Source of the DNA: Gracilaria gracilis
Lineage: Eukaryota > Rhodophyta > Florideophyceae > Gracilariales > Gracilariaceae
Direction of reading: 5' to 3'
Assembly (NCBI GenBank): GCA_030374805.1
Contig: JARGSG010000231.1
Span: 62,001 to 126,000 of the forward strand
DNA length: 64,000 nt
Positions 48,301-60,500 of this stretch are shown one piece after another (positions within the stretch are counted from its first letter, which is position 1; each line of letters starts with the position of its first letter). A program made the position numbers and the translations under genes. A model generated the notes under the pieces. The model was given only the letters and a program-made list of their open reading frames with translations, was not told the origin of the DNA and searched no databases.

Positions 48301-48970
48301 ACGAAGATACGTGGAAAACCGACAAGCTCCGATTCGACAACTCGACGAGAGTCCTACTCTGTACAGCAGATTTCAAAATTGCTGTCACACCTGGGTGCTT
48401 TATGCCCGGTATATCTTCTTTGGGTGCCTAGTCACTGTGGTATTCCGAGAAACGAGCTGGTGGACAACTTGGCAAAACAAGCATTGAACACTCCATTACA
48501 AGAATAGATAATGGTCCCAATAGATCTTGCAGATGAACATAGGAGGGTATCAAGGAAGTCTAATTGCACCCCACTAATTTCGGAATTACCGAAGGGCTTT
48601 GAGACTCAGCGGAGAGAGAGAAGCATAAACCGCTTTTGGCACAGATTTACGTGGGACATACGCCAAGGTTATATCCGCTTGGGTCTCATTTACTTGGAAA
48701 GAAACTGGTATGTAATTGTAGACCGGGGATTCTGAACGACGTTGACCACTTCGTTCTGAGATGTCCAGAAATGACATTATCAAGGCGTTTATGTCTACCT
48801 TCACGTCGAGGACGCCAAGAACAATCGGTTGCTAGTATAGTCAGAAAATGGCCCGTTAGAGTGTTGGCTTTCCTGGTGAGAGAGCGTTTCTTTAACAGAA
48901 ACGTTCCGCACCAAGTTATAATTAAGCTAGTGTGCTCATAAAAGATAGATAGAGAGAGAGAGAGAGAAGA
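48301..48970 (+). mobile_element. LINE 3'-end relic (RNase H and C-terminal knuckle)
   Basis: Translated fragments read YLLWVPSHCGIPRNELVDNL and LAKQALNTPLQE, the end of a non-LTR retrotransposon RNase H domain, starting near SVQQISKLLSHLG at 48361. Further on, in other frames, are SINRFWHRFTWDIRQGY and a CNCRPGILNDVDHFVLRC segment, the Cys/His knuckle near the end of LINE ORF2. The pieces are in at least three frames with stops, so the copy is dead and 5'-truncated. It ends in a GATAGA(GA)n tail at 48943-48969, typical of a LINE 3' terminus. Clade is not resolved; RNase H fits the I/Jockey/Tad side. Confidence 0.82.
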
Positions 48971-50278
48971 TACGAGCATGAGCAGTTTGTTGTAATCACG
49001 GGACCACCATCCAGGATTGTCGTTCCTAAAGAGGACAGCAATCCGATTGTCAAGCTGGCACCAATTGCAACCGCGATTGCAGATGCCAAATCTCCGGCCT
49101 CCGCTTATTACAACCATCTAGAGCTTCGCTATTCTACCGTTCCGGCTATCCCATGATGACAGTATCGGTTAGTATTAGTTCTAATTACAAGCTTGGGAAT
49201 ATCATTTCTAACAATATATCCAATACGTTCCGAGAAAAGGGGAGGATGTTCACCGGCGATGGTCAATCTTTCTTGCTGAGACAGTCAGAGACGCAAAGTA
49301 TTGTAGATCCATATACACAATTCACAGAGCAGTAACTACCAATTCGTAGCCGCGTTGCGCCCACTGACCTACCTTCTTGTGGTGTGAAAGAAAAACAATA
49401 ACTTCTGCGATGCTCTCGTCTGCAATAATCCTTCGCTACTAAGGGATTTCCTCACTTGCACATCCCTTGTTCCTCTACTTTTCCTCTTCACCCATCCTCT
49501 TGAGCTCAAAGGCAGCATATTCGAGCATCTTGCAATTCATCCTTGCGGACTCTGACGCTAAATAAGGCTAGAGCCGAACGATATGGTTATTTGAGAGATT
49601 CTCTCAAAAGCGCCAGAAACGTAGACAGTCCATTCAACGAATAGCCTTTAACTCGTTGCCGGGTTTGAAATTGCTTCAAGGTTGTACGATGTCCTTTTCG
49701 ATTCTGGTCTGCAGTCCCAGTCAATGATTACACAAAACGCAAGCTATTACACGAAGAACAGACTTCAGGCGAATAATACATGTATCGACTTGCTTGTGTT
49801 TGGATGTCGAAGTGTAGAGTGGTTTACCTTCTAGCTAGCTAGACGCCTATCTGATGCGTCAAAGAAAAGAGCCAAAACGACAGCTGAGTGGCTCACAGTT
49901 TTAAGGACACATACTTAACAAGGTGTAGACACCAACTTGAGCCAACGAAACAATATTACGATCTCATCTAAGCAACATTAGTCAACCTCTCAGAGAGAAA
50001 TCACGGGTTCGAACAAGTCAAAGGTAAATTCAATGATACAAGTCCAAACGTAGACAAAACTGAAGTGGGTAGAGGTTCAAAGCCCCAGGCGTTACTCTTA
50101 TCAGCTTTACCAACAGGATTCCTCGCAATGATCCCACAACAAAGCGAACAAACTCATTTCGCCAACGGCAAGTGCGATGCGGAATCTTTTCCTCCTCGTA
50201 CCACGCCTTCATCAGTCATCAAGAACACCAAGACGGTTAGTTGCGTAAACCGAACCGCACACAGGATGGATGACTCGT
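48971..50278. other. gene-poor tract between the LINE relic and ArfGAP
   Basis: 1.3 kb, AT-rich. No frame over 77 aa, no tRNA, no repeat pair recognised. Confidence 0.4.
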
Positions 50279-51364
50279 TTATGCGTAGCCTTTGTTAAGA
50301 AAATCAGAAAAAGCGTTAGAAACTTCGTCAGCAGCCTGCGAGACTCCCTCTGAAGCTGCTCTGATAAAGTCGTCAGCAAGGCCAGCAAGTCCATCTTCAA
50401 CCGGCGGGTCGTGAGAGGAATACGACGAGCGTGCTGGGTAGAGGTCCGACGAAGAGAGAGACGAAACATTTGCGTAACGTTGCGAATAGTCGGCAGTACC
50501 AGCGTTCTGAGGGGCAAAATCATCCGATGATATAGCCTTCTTACCGCGGAACTTTTCCGCAAACTGTTCAGAACTCATCGAAGTTGCAGCGACATCTTTA
50601 GGCTGCGTGTGCGCTTTTGGCTTTGGTGGTAGTTTTGGAACTGGCGGTCCTGGCGGTACATCAGACCCTACTTTGGACCAGTCGATAGTGGAGGCCGAAC
50701 TCTTGGAAGCGGAACCTTTCCGTCTGGCACCCAACCCACCAGCCCTTCTCGTCGGTCTTCGGGAAGAGGTAATGGAAGCATCTGCGGCAACCGGGGCGGA
50801 AATAGTAATAGACAAAGGGCGTTTCGGTTTCGGTGGAGCGGCGGGGGTGGGCTGCGCTTGAGGGGCTTGGACGGCATGTGGATTGAGTTTAACAGCGGTG
50901 GGTTCCGCAGATGGTTGTTCTACCACAGACACTGCGGCCACGCCATTGGCGAGCTGCGAGGCGTCGGCTTCCGCGGAAGTGTTAAGCACAAGTCGTTCCA
51001 AAGTAGACTTGTACGAGTTGGCAATTCGACCAGTGTACTTGTCAGCATGAAAGCCGGAAAAGTCATGCCAGCCATGGTCCTTCCAAAAGCTCCTGGCCTT
51101 TGCGTTGCCGCCGTTCACCATTCGAGACAGGTCCTGTTTGGACCAAGTGTCCATAGAAGCCGAACGGACAAAAGTGATATGCGTGCCTAGGTTACGGTGG
51201 CTCCCGGAACAATCGAGGCATATGAAAACGCCGAAGCGAGTGGAGGCCCATGTTGGGTTCTTCGCGGAGCAGTCGAAACAGGTCTTATTGTCAAGGCGGG
51301 TACAAAGACGGCGCAAAACGGTCTTGGAGTCGTGAGCGATTTCAGAGGCTATGGGCGGAGCCAT
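50279..51364 (-). CDS. ArfGAP2/3 (Glo3/AGD8-10)-type Arf GTPase-activating protein
   Basis: 361 aa, ATG at 51364. The zinc finger has Cys at 29, 32, 49 and 52 (C-x2-C-x16-C-x2-C), followed by [15 protein letters not shown] with the catalytic Arg at 57. The long Ala/Pro/Lys/Ser-rich middle is typical. Near 285-320 the [11 protein letters not shown] block and serine repeats resemble the Glo3 regulatory motif that binds COPI. The C terminus ends in an amphipathic helix-like [20 protein letters not shown]. It would stimulate GTP hydrolysis on Arf1 during COPI coat cycling at the Golgi. No PH domain or ankyrin repeats, so not an ACAP/ASAP type. Confidence 0.92.
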   Translation of the reverse strand: MAPPIASEIAHDSKTVLRRLCTRLDNKTCFDCSAKNPTWASTRFGVFICLDCSGSHRNLGTHITFVRSASMDTWSKQDLSRMVNGGNAKARSFWKDHGWHDFSGFHADKYTGRIANSYKSTLERLVLNTSAEADASQLANGVAAVSVVEQPSAEPTAVKLNPHAVQAPQAQPTPAAPPKPKRPLSITISAPVAADASITSSRRPTRRAGGLGARRKGSASKSSASTIDWSKVGSDVPPGPPVPKLPPKPKAHTQPKDVAATSMSSEQFAEKFRGKKAISSDDFAPQNAGTADYSQRYANVSSLSSSDLYPARSSYSSHDPPVEDGLAGLADDFIRAASEGVSQAADEVSNAFSDFLNKGYA

Positions 51365-52236
51365 TTTGGGGGCGGCGCGCTCGAGTTATGATTGCACACG
51401 GCGAGCAGGCGGCAGCGGGCGAGAGGAGTCGCGCGGCGCGGCGTGCGACGAGGCGAGCTGCTTGTGGTGCGGGGCGCTCGGCGCTCGGCGCGCAGAAGGG
51501 GGGCGATGCGGCCGCTATTACGCGGCGACGTCGGATTTGCTTCGGTGCGTCAGGCCACAGTGTAACGCTGACGTGCCGTTTTTCGGCGTTGGAGTCAGCT
51601 GTATTGCTTGGTGCCGGCCACCTGGCGTTTAGCGATTGGCAAACGCCACCCAAAATTCACCCCGCCGCTATCCTTGCTGGCGGCCACGCGATTTACACCT
51701 CACTTTCTCTTGCCGTAATTGTGCCAATTTGGGAGCTTTCCGACGATCATGTACCGTTGTACACCAATTCACTCCACTCCTCCTCTCTCCCTCTACACAC
51801 ACACCCTTGTGATATTTCCCATCATCGTGATCTGTTTCAGGTGTTATCTACTGGCACATCTCTCGCCAAGCCAACAGGGCTCCCCATTGGGGACCATCAG
51901 CAGAAAGCAGCAAATGTGCTGGCAATAATGGCTCTGTCGCAGCTACGTACAGTATACATCCACTTGGGTCGCATCTGCTGCATAAACGGTTGCTTTGCCA
52001 GTGCAAACTGTGCTGCTTCAAAAAGGTGTCCAGCACTATGAGAGAAAGGGTTTAGTTGTTGCTCACGTGCTTAAATTGCCTGTACAGGCGATGATGCTGT
52101 GACAAAAGAGACGCTAAGAATCACTATTATGCGCACCTGGAAGGGAGCGCTTCCAAGTCACAACCATACTTACTTTGGTGCATAACACCTAGAAGGTCCG
52201 AAAGTTTTCTTGACAGGGATAGATTCTACATTTCAA
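51365..52236. other. intergenic region upstream of ArfGAP
   Basis: 0.87 kb. The first 250 bp, the ArfGAP promoter side, is very GC-rich. GGCGTTTAGCGATTGGCAAACGCC near 51624-51647 contains an interrupted inverted repeat (GGCGTTT ... AAACGCC). The frame covering it starts at TTG and matches nothing. Confidence 0.4.
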
Positions 52237-53598
52237 CTACCAAAACTTGTACCACGGCTTTCCAGTCCCGCTTGCTTTCTGGAACGCCTTAACTCCGTTC
52301 TCCTCTAACTTCTGGAAGGCGGAAGCAAACGCCTTGAAGAACTCATCCTCATCGTCGGCAAATTCCACCAAATACTTCCTAAACTTCTTATCCCAGAGTA
52401 GTGCCATGTCCGAAGGAAGCATCATCAAATCGCCAGTTGGATCTGTTTCACAGTTTAGCAAGGAAGATAGAAAAAGAAACATAATTAGTCATCTGCTCAT
52501 CTGAGGTACAAGCAACAGCCACAATCTGCCGATTCACCTCGAAACTTACCTTCAAACTGGTCGGGGCCATCCCATTGCTTCAGGGTCCACGTGTTCTCCA
52601 ATAGCTCCTTGTAGTATAGGTTCGAAAAAGTTGTCGGTGCACGCGTCCAAGGGCCTGTGTATCCACTGCGATCCGTATGACATCTTCCAAGCGCATGAGC
52701 GCCAATGAGCGCCACTATTTCACGATCGTCAAATCCTTGTCGGTTGAATATTTCACGAACGTGTCGAATCGTTGCTCCAACCTTTCCCTTATCCGCGTCT
52801 GGAAGGCGACCATCTGGGGTACATTCACTGCCATCTGCGGCATCACGTCTGCCTGGTCTCCACACAATCTTGGGGCCACCCATGTGTTCAATTGCTACCG
52901 CGCCCGCCAACTGCAAGGATGACATTACAACGACGCCGGTCAGCAGCGGATCACATCGCTTATCGCGCTTTGTGCAGATGTTGTTTCAGAAACTTACCGT
53001 CCACAGATCGGAGTATCTTTTGAAGTGGAATGATTTGCATCATGGCAGAAGAGATGAAACACAGTCATGTCAGTGTCTTCATTGCAGGTGCACGACAAAC
53101 ATAATACGAATCGGTTGGCATAAAAACTCACGTGAAGTTGGGGAAGAGAATCTTAACAGGTTCCAAAGCATTTCGCGCGATGTGCAAACCTGCATTGGCT
53201 CCATGTTCACTCTCCGGTTTGAAGCGCATAGTGGCGCCTTCGCTACCGCCAGAACCGGAGTCTTTATCATAGGTACCACTGGCATGCCATGCAAGTCTCA
53301 CAAGCGTAGGTCCGAGATCCTCGTCGTCATTGTCGAGCATGTCATGAACAGCGGCAGCAACGGCAGCAATATCCTCCTTGCTAACTGGGTCGTCCGTAGG
53401 CGAAGCGGCGTATGCGACAGACGCGCCCAAACCAACCGCCGCGACGCACGTAAGTGTAGTGGTAGAACGAGTTGCTGCCGCAGCGGCTTCAAAGGTACGC
53501 GCATTAGCCACGCGGGAAATCCTGGAGGCCGGGGTGGACGCGACGGCGGTGGAAAGCGCTCGCGCGGCTAAACGGGCAACGAGAAGGCGTGTGGCCAT
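52237..53598 (-). CDS. mitochondrial heme peroxidase (ascorbate/cytochrome c peroxidase family), four exons
   Basis: Exons 53598-53132, 53016-52998, 52910-52550 and 52442-52237 give 350 aa. Introns are 115, 87 and 107 nt. Exon 2 is a 19-nt microexon encoding most of Thr-Tyr-Ser-Asp-Leu-Trp-Thr, needed to join the two halves in frame. The Arg/Ala-rich start ([16 protein letters not shown]) plus a later hydrophobic segment resemble the two-part import signal of cytochrome c peroxidase. Distal R-L-A-W-H and proximal GAHALGRCH histidines are intact, and the Trp in G-P-W-T that carries the CcP radical is present. Arg in DRSGYTGPW matches the ascorbate-binding Arg of APX. Substrate could be ascorbate, cytochrome c or both. 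Confidence 0.88.
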
Positions 53599-54317
53599 TG
53601 TGAGTGTAGGCGATCCGCTTGACGGGAACGCTGGAGACGAGCTGCTCAAGGAGAGAGGCTAAGGCGCCTAAGCCGTTGCTACCCTTGTAATCTTAGGTGG
53701 ACCCGACGATGGCACGAGTGTGCCGATTTCGTGTAGATATCTAAACTTCACGTACAATGGCGCGATCTGCGCAGGTCGTGCTCGCGAGCGCAGAATTGGC
53801 GCGCGTGAGATTGTCACAGATACTGTTGAAATTCCGCAGCGTGCGATTGCTGACTTGTATCTACTGCGCAGCTCTATCTACAAGTCGTCACGTGCTCACC
53901 CGCCCGCTACGTGTACTATGTACACACGTGTCAGCTGATAACCTTTGTAGTATCTGTAGTACAGATTCTGTACCGCGCACCCGGTCCCTGGTCCGGGCTG
54001 TGCTTTCTGTGCTTCGTCCCAGTATGATATGTACCAACGGTACCGACGGTATACAGTAAGCTACAGTACCGTTAGATACAGTCAACGAAATTTGAAACGC
54101 ATCAGCAGGTCTCAGATGCGCACTAGCCGAATGGTGCAGCCCATTGACAGTTAATCCGGCACAATTAAAGCTCTTCATAGAAACAATTCAACTAAACAAG
54201 ATTGAGTTTACAAACCAAATGCTGTAGCGTAGGATCTATCAAACGGTTCTGAACCGCCAATGAAGGGATTGAAACTACAACGCGCACAAAAAATGTATCA
54301 ACGCATACAAGAAAATT
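53599..54317. other. peroxidase upstream region
   Basis: 0.72 kb. Two E2F-like words (ATTGGCGCGCGTG near 53794 and AATGGCGCGATC near 53757) lie upstream of the peroxidase start. Several short GTACC/GGTAC inverted repeats occur at 53950-54075. No gene recognised. Confidence 0.4.
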
Positions 54318-54716
54318 TCAGTACCTTGTGGAATCGCCCTTGCAATCAGTAACAGCCAGACAACGTCTCTTGATGCTGCCGTAGAGCTTCAAAAGGTAAT
54401 CTGTAGAAATGGACTTCCAGACATCCACAATAGCAGACTTAAGATCTTCTAAATTGTCACAAGACTTATAACCAATGTACACCTTCCTCACAAGATACCC
54501 CTACACATTCTCAATAATATTAAGATCCGGAGACCTTCCGGGCCACGATAGAGTCCTCACAAGGTGCTCGGAGAGCCAATTGCGCGTCAAAAGAGAAGTA
54601 TGAATTGACGTATTATTCTGCTGAAACGTATAAGGATGGCTTTCTCCAAACACCTCAGCAACAAAAGGTAATAAGCCTGAGCTCAACGTCTCGCATGTAG
54701 TACAATGAGACCTCAA
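54318..54716 (-). mobile_element. Tc1/mariner transposase relic (catalytic-domain end)
   Basis: Minus-strand translation gives CETLSSGLLPFVAEVFGE, TFQQNNTSIHTS, WPGRSPDLNIIENV and then GYLVRKVY up to a terminal DCKGDSTRY, the last third of a Tc1-like DDE transposase. It is inactive: the second catalytic Asp (normally FQQDNA) is Asn, and the Trp codon after ENV has become TAG. The N-terminal two thirds are missing; the fragment is cut off where the LTR retrotransposon begins, suggesting that element inserted into or next to it. Terminal inverted repeats were not found. Confidence 0.85.
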
Positions 54717-55327
54717 TGGGTTGGTGCCACGTGGGCCTACTGGTGCGCCTTGCTGGCTGCACTGTACCCAATTGGTATTCTGTATTTTATAATTTCTAAT
54801 TTCTAATTTATAGTCTAGGATAGTTTAGCATTGCTGGCCCATGACAGTAGGTCAGGGGCACAGCCGATGACGTCATACCCGCATGGGAGATCGGCGTCGG
54901 TGCACCTTGTATATATTGTGGTGCACCTCGCCTCCCCCCTCGGGTATTGTAAAGTCAGGCACCATTAGGGCAGTAACTATACCATCTTGGTCACTTACTA
55001 CTCTATTACTATTCAGGTTTTACCGCGCGTCGACGTCTACTACCGTACACCTACACGGTCTAGACTAGTTGCCCCGCAGTTTGCCCCTGCGGGTTTCAGG
55101 TGCCCTACTACCATATTGGTTGTGTGTTTTTCCCCTTTAGGTTGAGCCCTCGCGCGCTCCATCTACCAGGCGGACCCCACACCTTATCGGTATTTGTACG
55201 ACATTTTGGTCTCCCGACTTAGAAGTTTATTGGTTTTTGTCGTACCTTTACTGGTGAACAGAAGACATTCGAAAGGATTCTGGAAGTTCACACACCTATT
55301 TGGTTTCGTAGGAATACTCGCGAAGCA
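54717..55327 (+). repeat. probable 5' LTR of the chromovirus
   Basis: About 610 bp between the Tc1 relic and gag. It contains a perfect TGACGTCA site at 54868-54875 and a TATATAT box at 54910-54916, consistent with a U3 promoter. The right edge is set at GAAGCA, two bases before TGGATACC, a possible tRNA primer-binding site. Edges are tentative because the partner LTR is not in the window. Confidence 0.5.
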
Positions 55328-55350
55328 ATTGGATACCACTATTGGTCACT

Positions 55351-57514
55351 ATGGAAAGACCTAAAAGGATTACTCGTGGCTCTAGCGCGCCACCTAGCCA
55401 CAAGGGTTCTGCTGCGGCTTCGGCCGCTAAACCCATTCTGGATAATCCCGAGGAGTTGCTTCGGCAACCTCGGGCCGGAACCTCAAAGGATACGGGCACT
55501 CAGCCACCGTTGGCTCCTGAACCTAACAAGGATTTGCCGACAACGGTTGAGGACCTTTGGCCCCAATTGGAAGATCGAGCGAAAGCTCTTTTTACCGCTA
55601 CGGTTAATGAAGCTATGACCTCAATGGACATGGACGCCGTTACCCGCTTGGTGGTTGATCGAGCCGTGCACGAGCTCTCTCAACGCATACCTAAATTGGT
55701 TGAAACATACCTCTTAACGGGTGCCCGGGAGCATATCTACCGAGTGGTTCAAGACCTTTGGGTTTCTGAAGGAATGGCGGAAGCCAAAACCCCTGGGGTG
55801 AATGTGGGTTACTCGCATACCACAAGGGATCCCTGCCGGTTCTTCCGCACCAATCAAGCCAATTCCGGCCGATAGTGCGTACCTACAAGGTTTAAGGCAA
55901 GGTCAAGAGGGCCATATAGTGATGAGCCCTCGAGACGTGTACTTGCCACCCATTGGAGGTAACGTTCGAAAGGACACCAAGACTGGTGGACCTGAGGACG
56001 ATTCGCCTGACCCAGATGAGGGGCGACGAAGAAGAAACCGCAAGGGTAAAGAAAGGAGGAGGAAAAAGGGAAAGAATCGCGGCTACGACTCTGACCCCGA
56101 TTCCTCGAGCTCCGATACCGATACTGGTTCATCGTCGGATGATGACCGTAAAGGTAGACGCCAGAAGAGACCGAACAGGTTGGCGAAGAAGTCGTCAAAG
56201 AGAAACCGGAAAGGTAAGAAGAAACGGTACGAGTCGTCCGACTCGGATTCGGACACCGATACAACCCTAGAGGTGCGTCAGCCGCTGAACGATATGTTCA
56301 CCAAAGCGGTTGATTATAGGTCATATCGGTTGAGAAACCGATCCTCTGCTTACACCCAAGAGGTTGCGCAGAAGATCACCAAGCACCATAAGAAGCTCAG
56401 CTTCCAGATGGGTGATACTACCTTCACAGGTGATGATCCCATTGCGGTAATTGAGTTTCTACAGAAGTTCAAGATTGCATGTGACCAAAATGGTTTTTCC
56501 GAAGGTGCTGCCATGTGGTTATTCCAGTTTTACCTTAAAGGTCAAGCTTACCACTTGCTGCATGGCAGGCTCCGTGGAAATACCCTGGCGGTTGATGAAG
56601 AGGGGACAGAGATGTTAGAGACGTACCCAGAAGTGGTTAATTTCATGTTGGAAACTTACGCTACCGATGAGGTTATCCAGGAAGGTTACGCAGAGGTGCA
56701 GGCATATCGCCAACGCTCTAGCCAAACCGAAATGGAATTCTCGTTGGGCCTTTGGAATCTGGCCACCCGATGCGGTAATGTCTTTACCACTAGTAGGTTG
56801 AAGTCGCTCTTTGCCGACAATGTTGACAAAGCGATCCGTTCGCAGGTACGCAATTACCTGTCGAACAACCGTAAGGTGGACTATAATGGGCTTGCCCGTT
56901 ATGCCCAGGGACTAGGTGACACTCTCCGTCACGGAAAGAAGCCGTCGGCGTCCCATACCTCAAAGGATAAACCGAAACGGTCAGTATTGGAGCTAGAAGA
57001 AAGCACTACCTCAGAGGGAGATTCGCTCATTCGCGTACCAACAGAAATGGCAGTTCATCTCGTGACTGCGCCGCAGGCTCAGTCACGAGCCACCTCCATT
57101 GGTAATTGGTCGTCGACAGTACCACCAGCTTCGGTAAGGTCGCCACCAAGTGCGGCGAGCACTCAACAAACCTCAACGGGTGGTTCTCAAGCATCTTCAT
57201 ATGCTACAGCACCAACCAATCCGGTTACCCGACCTACCTCTATGGCAATGCGTGATCCCCAGACAGGTGGATTGGTTTGCTGGCTCTGCTTGTCGCCAGA
57301 CCATCTGGCGAACAGATGTGACAAAATACCCCCAGGGGTGCGCGAACATCTGATCAGTGCCAGGCAGCAAAACCACCGTAACCTATATGGATCTGGAAAG
57401 AGGGTACGAGCTCAACCATCACCATCTCAGGTTCATCTCGTCGAGGAAACACCAATCTTGGAGAAGGACAGTCCCGCTCAGGAGGAGCAGGAAAACACCG
57501 AACGGTTAGCGTAG
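55351..57514 (+). pseudogene. gag region of the chromovirus
   Basis: Ser/Lys/Asp-rich N-terminal part followed by a retrotransposon gag core near 56400-56900 (IAVIEFLQKFKIACDQNGF, LKGQAYHLLHGRL) and a CCHC zinc knuckle near 57280 (C-W-L-C, then H and C in the usual spacing). The region has about one break and is treated as a fossil. Confidence 0.75.
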
Positions 57515-57534
57515 GGGCCACCCCTAACCGTGAA

Positions 57535-60500
57535 TTGGAAGGCCCGTCGATACCGGAACGGGAAACCTTAATGGTGGAAAAAGAAGAATCAGATGTACCC
57601 AATGTGGTGTGTCTAATGAAGTACAATAACTATAAAGTTAATGCTTCAGTAAGCTTTCTCAATTACCTACAGGTCCCCGTTGCATGTGTACTCGATACCG
57701 GCGCCGGTCCGAATGTGCTAAACGCTCGCGTCATACCCGATGCGGTCTTGCGGAACATTCGGCCTGCCCCGACTATCAACCCGCTGGTGGACGCTAATGA
57801 GCGCCCACTGCACCTTAGAGGAATGTTAACCACTGTGGTACAACTTGGAACCTTGAAGGTGAAGCTCAATTTCTTTGTGGTGGATCGTCTGGCGACAGAC
57901 TGTATCCTCGGGACCAACTTTATTGACAAACATGTCAAGGCAATTTTGCCAGGGTCCCGAACGGTCGCTCTCCGTCAAGGTGGTCGTATTGCCATACTGG
58001 GTAATACGCAGACCAAAAATGGTTGGCGTAAGAAGCCGAGGTTCAATATACCCACCGAAACGGTTTCAAACAAGATACGGCTCACCAAATTGGTTTCAAT
58101 TCCGGCTATGACCCAAATGGTAGTGAATGTCTCATGCGCAGTTCCAGGATTGGTAATGCTACAGAACCATCCTAGGTTGGCAGAAAGACATCTCGCCTTG
58201 ATGGCAAACGGGATTATCGACAATATCCCTAACCAATCCTTCAAGGTGTACTTGAGTAACTTTAGCAATCACATTGTTAAGTTACCCAAGAATACCACTA
58301 TTGGAATCGCACTGCCGGCACCACAAGGGGTTTTCACGGTCTCACCTAATGTGTTGGGCGAGGTCGCCACCTCCAAGGAAGGGGGAGGAACAGATGCGCC
58401 ATACCTTGCATATGCGCCCCCGTTATCGACAAACACCAAAATGGAACAGAAGATCGCCAATACCTTTAAGGTTAGGGATCAGGAAAAGACTATGGAACTG
58501 GACCCAGTGCGGAATTGGAGAGAGGAAGTCCAGATCGGTGCGGAGAACCAGGCTCTCCGAGACCGGATCCTCAGTCTCTTAGAAGAATTTGAACCCATGT
58601 GGTCGGGCCGGTTGGGCCAAATTGAGGCTACAGAGCACCGTGTTGATATGGTGCCTGGCTGGAAACCCATTTACCAGCAGCCTTACCGTGCAGGTCCAAA
58701 AGCCCGGGAGGTTGAGCTCAATGAGGTCGAGAGAATGCTCCGTGAAGGTGTCATAGAACCAGCAAATGCGGACTGGGCCAGCCCTGTGGTTCTCGTCACA
58801 AAGAAGAATGATACCCGTATGCGGTTCTGTGTGGACTACAGAAGACTGAATAGTATGACCATTAGGGATTCGTACCCAATACCTAGAATGGACGAGTGTA
58901 TAGATTCGTTGGGCAACGCCAAGATCTTTACTACGCTCGATGCCAATTGTGGTTATTGGCAGGTACCTATCAGGGAAGAAGACAAGGACAAAACTACGTT
59001 TACTTGCCACGCTGGGTTATTCCGCTTTACGCGTATGCCCTTTGGGTTGCGAAATGCCCCGGCTACTTTTCAGAGGGCGTTAGATATAATCCTTTCGAAG
59101 GTGAAGTAGAGAACCGCTCTGGTATACATCGACGATGTAATCATATATTCCAGAACGGTAGAGGAACATTTCCACCATGTTAGGGAAGTTTTGAACCTTT
59201 TGAGGGAATCTGGAGTAACCTTGAAGCTCCGCAAGTGCGAATTCTTCACCAAAGAGGTAGAATACCTTGGTCATATCATCAGCCCTGGAAGGTTAGAAGT
59301 GACGCCGCGGAATATCCGGGCCGTGCAGGAGGCGAAGCCACCCACGTCCCAGACGGAAATCCGATCCTTTATAGGTTTGTGCAATGTGTACCGCCGGTTT
59401 ATCAAGGGATTTGCCAAGATAGCGGCTCCCCTCAACAGGAAGCTGCTGAAAGGTCAACCTACAAGGTTTGAATGTCTTACCAATGAGGAAATGGATGCGT
59501 TCGAGGCGCTGAAACATGCGCTCTTGACACCTCCCATCTTGGCATTACCCAAAGCTGGTTTACGATACACGTTGGATACTGACGCTTCGGACGCCCAAAT
59601 TGGTTGTTGTCTTATGCAGGAGCAAGAAAACGGCGACAAACTACCTATAGGGTACTGGAGCCGTGCTTTGCACGCTGCAGAAAAGAACTACACAACAACC
59701 GAAAAGGAATGTCTGGCAGTAGTCTGGAGCATGTTGATGCTCCGTCCCTACCTATATGGTGAAAGGTTCACGCTTCGAACCGACCATGATGCCCTACGGT
59801 GGATACTGGGTCTGGCCGACGCATCAGGCAGACTTGCCCGATGGCGGTTACGACTTTCAGAGTTCGAGTATGACGTACAGTACCGTCCAGGTATCAAGCA
59901 CAATGTCGCAGACGCGATGTCTCGCATTACCACAGATGGTTTGGACACCGAGCCGGTAGAGGATGATATCCCATGCTTTACCATCTCTACCAACCCTGAT
60001 GGTGATACCTTAGAAGGTTACTGGACTCTACCCGAAGAGGATACGTGGTTTAGTGATGCCATCGCTCGGGAAATACTCGCCCTCGAGGAAACAGACGTCA
60101 TGCCAATTACCCGCGAGGAATTCCTGAGAGAGCAAGCAAACGATGTTTATTGCCGCTCTCTCATGGACCAAGTAGGTATGAAAGACTCGAACTTTGACGT
60201 CGACCGAAATGGTTTCCTGGTGAGGCGAGCTCCTATTGATGGTTCCCTACAGAAGGTAGTGCCCAAGGTGCTGCGCCCTCGGGTGCTGTACCTAGCCCAC
60301 TACCCAAGGCTATCAGGACACCCTGGAGGTACGAGAATGTACTACACCTTGAGGCAAGGGTACTACTGGCCTCATATGGCTAATGATATATATACCTTTG
60401 TAGGTCAATGTGAATCTTGCGTACGTACCCGTGGAGGTCTCCGGAAGCACAGGAAATACTTGAAGTTATTCCCTGCAGCGGGTCCTCTCGAGTTCGTCGC

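Noticed and set aside
51250-52041. 263-codon ORF upstream of ArfGAP
   Set aside because: Starts at TTG inside the antisense of ArfGAP, has mixed composition and no domain.
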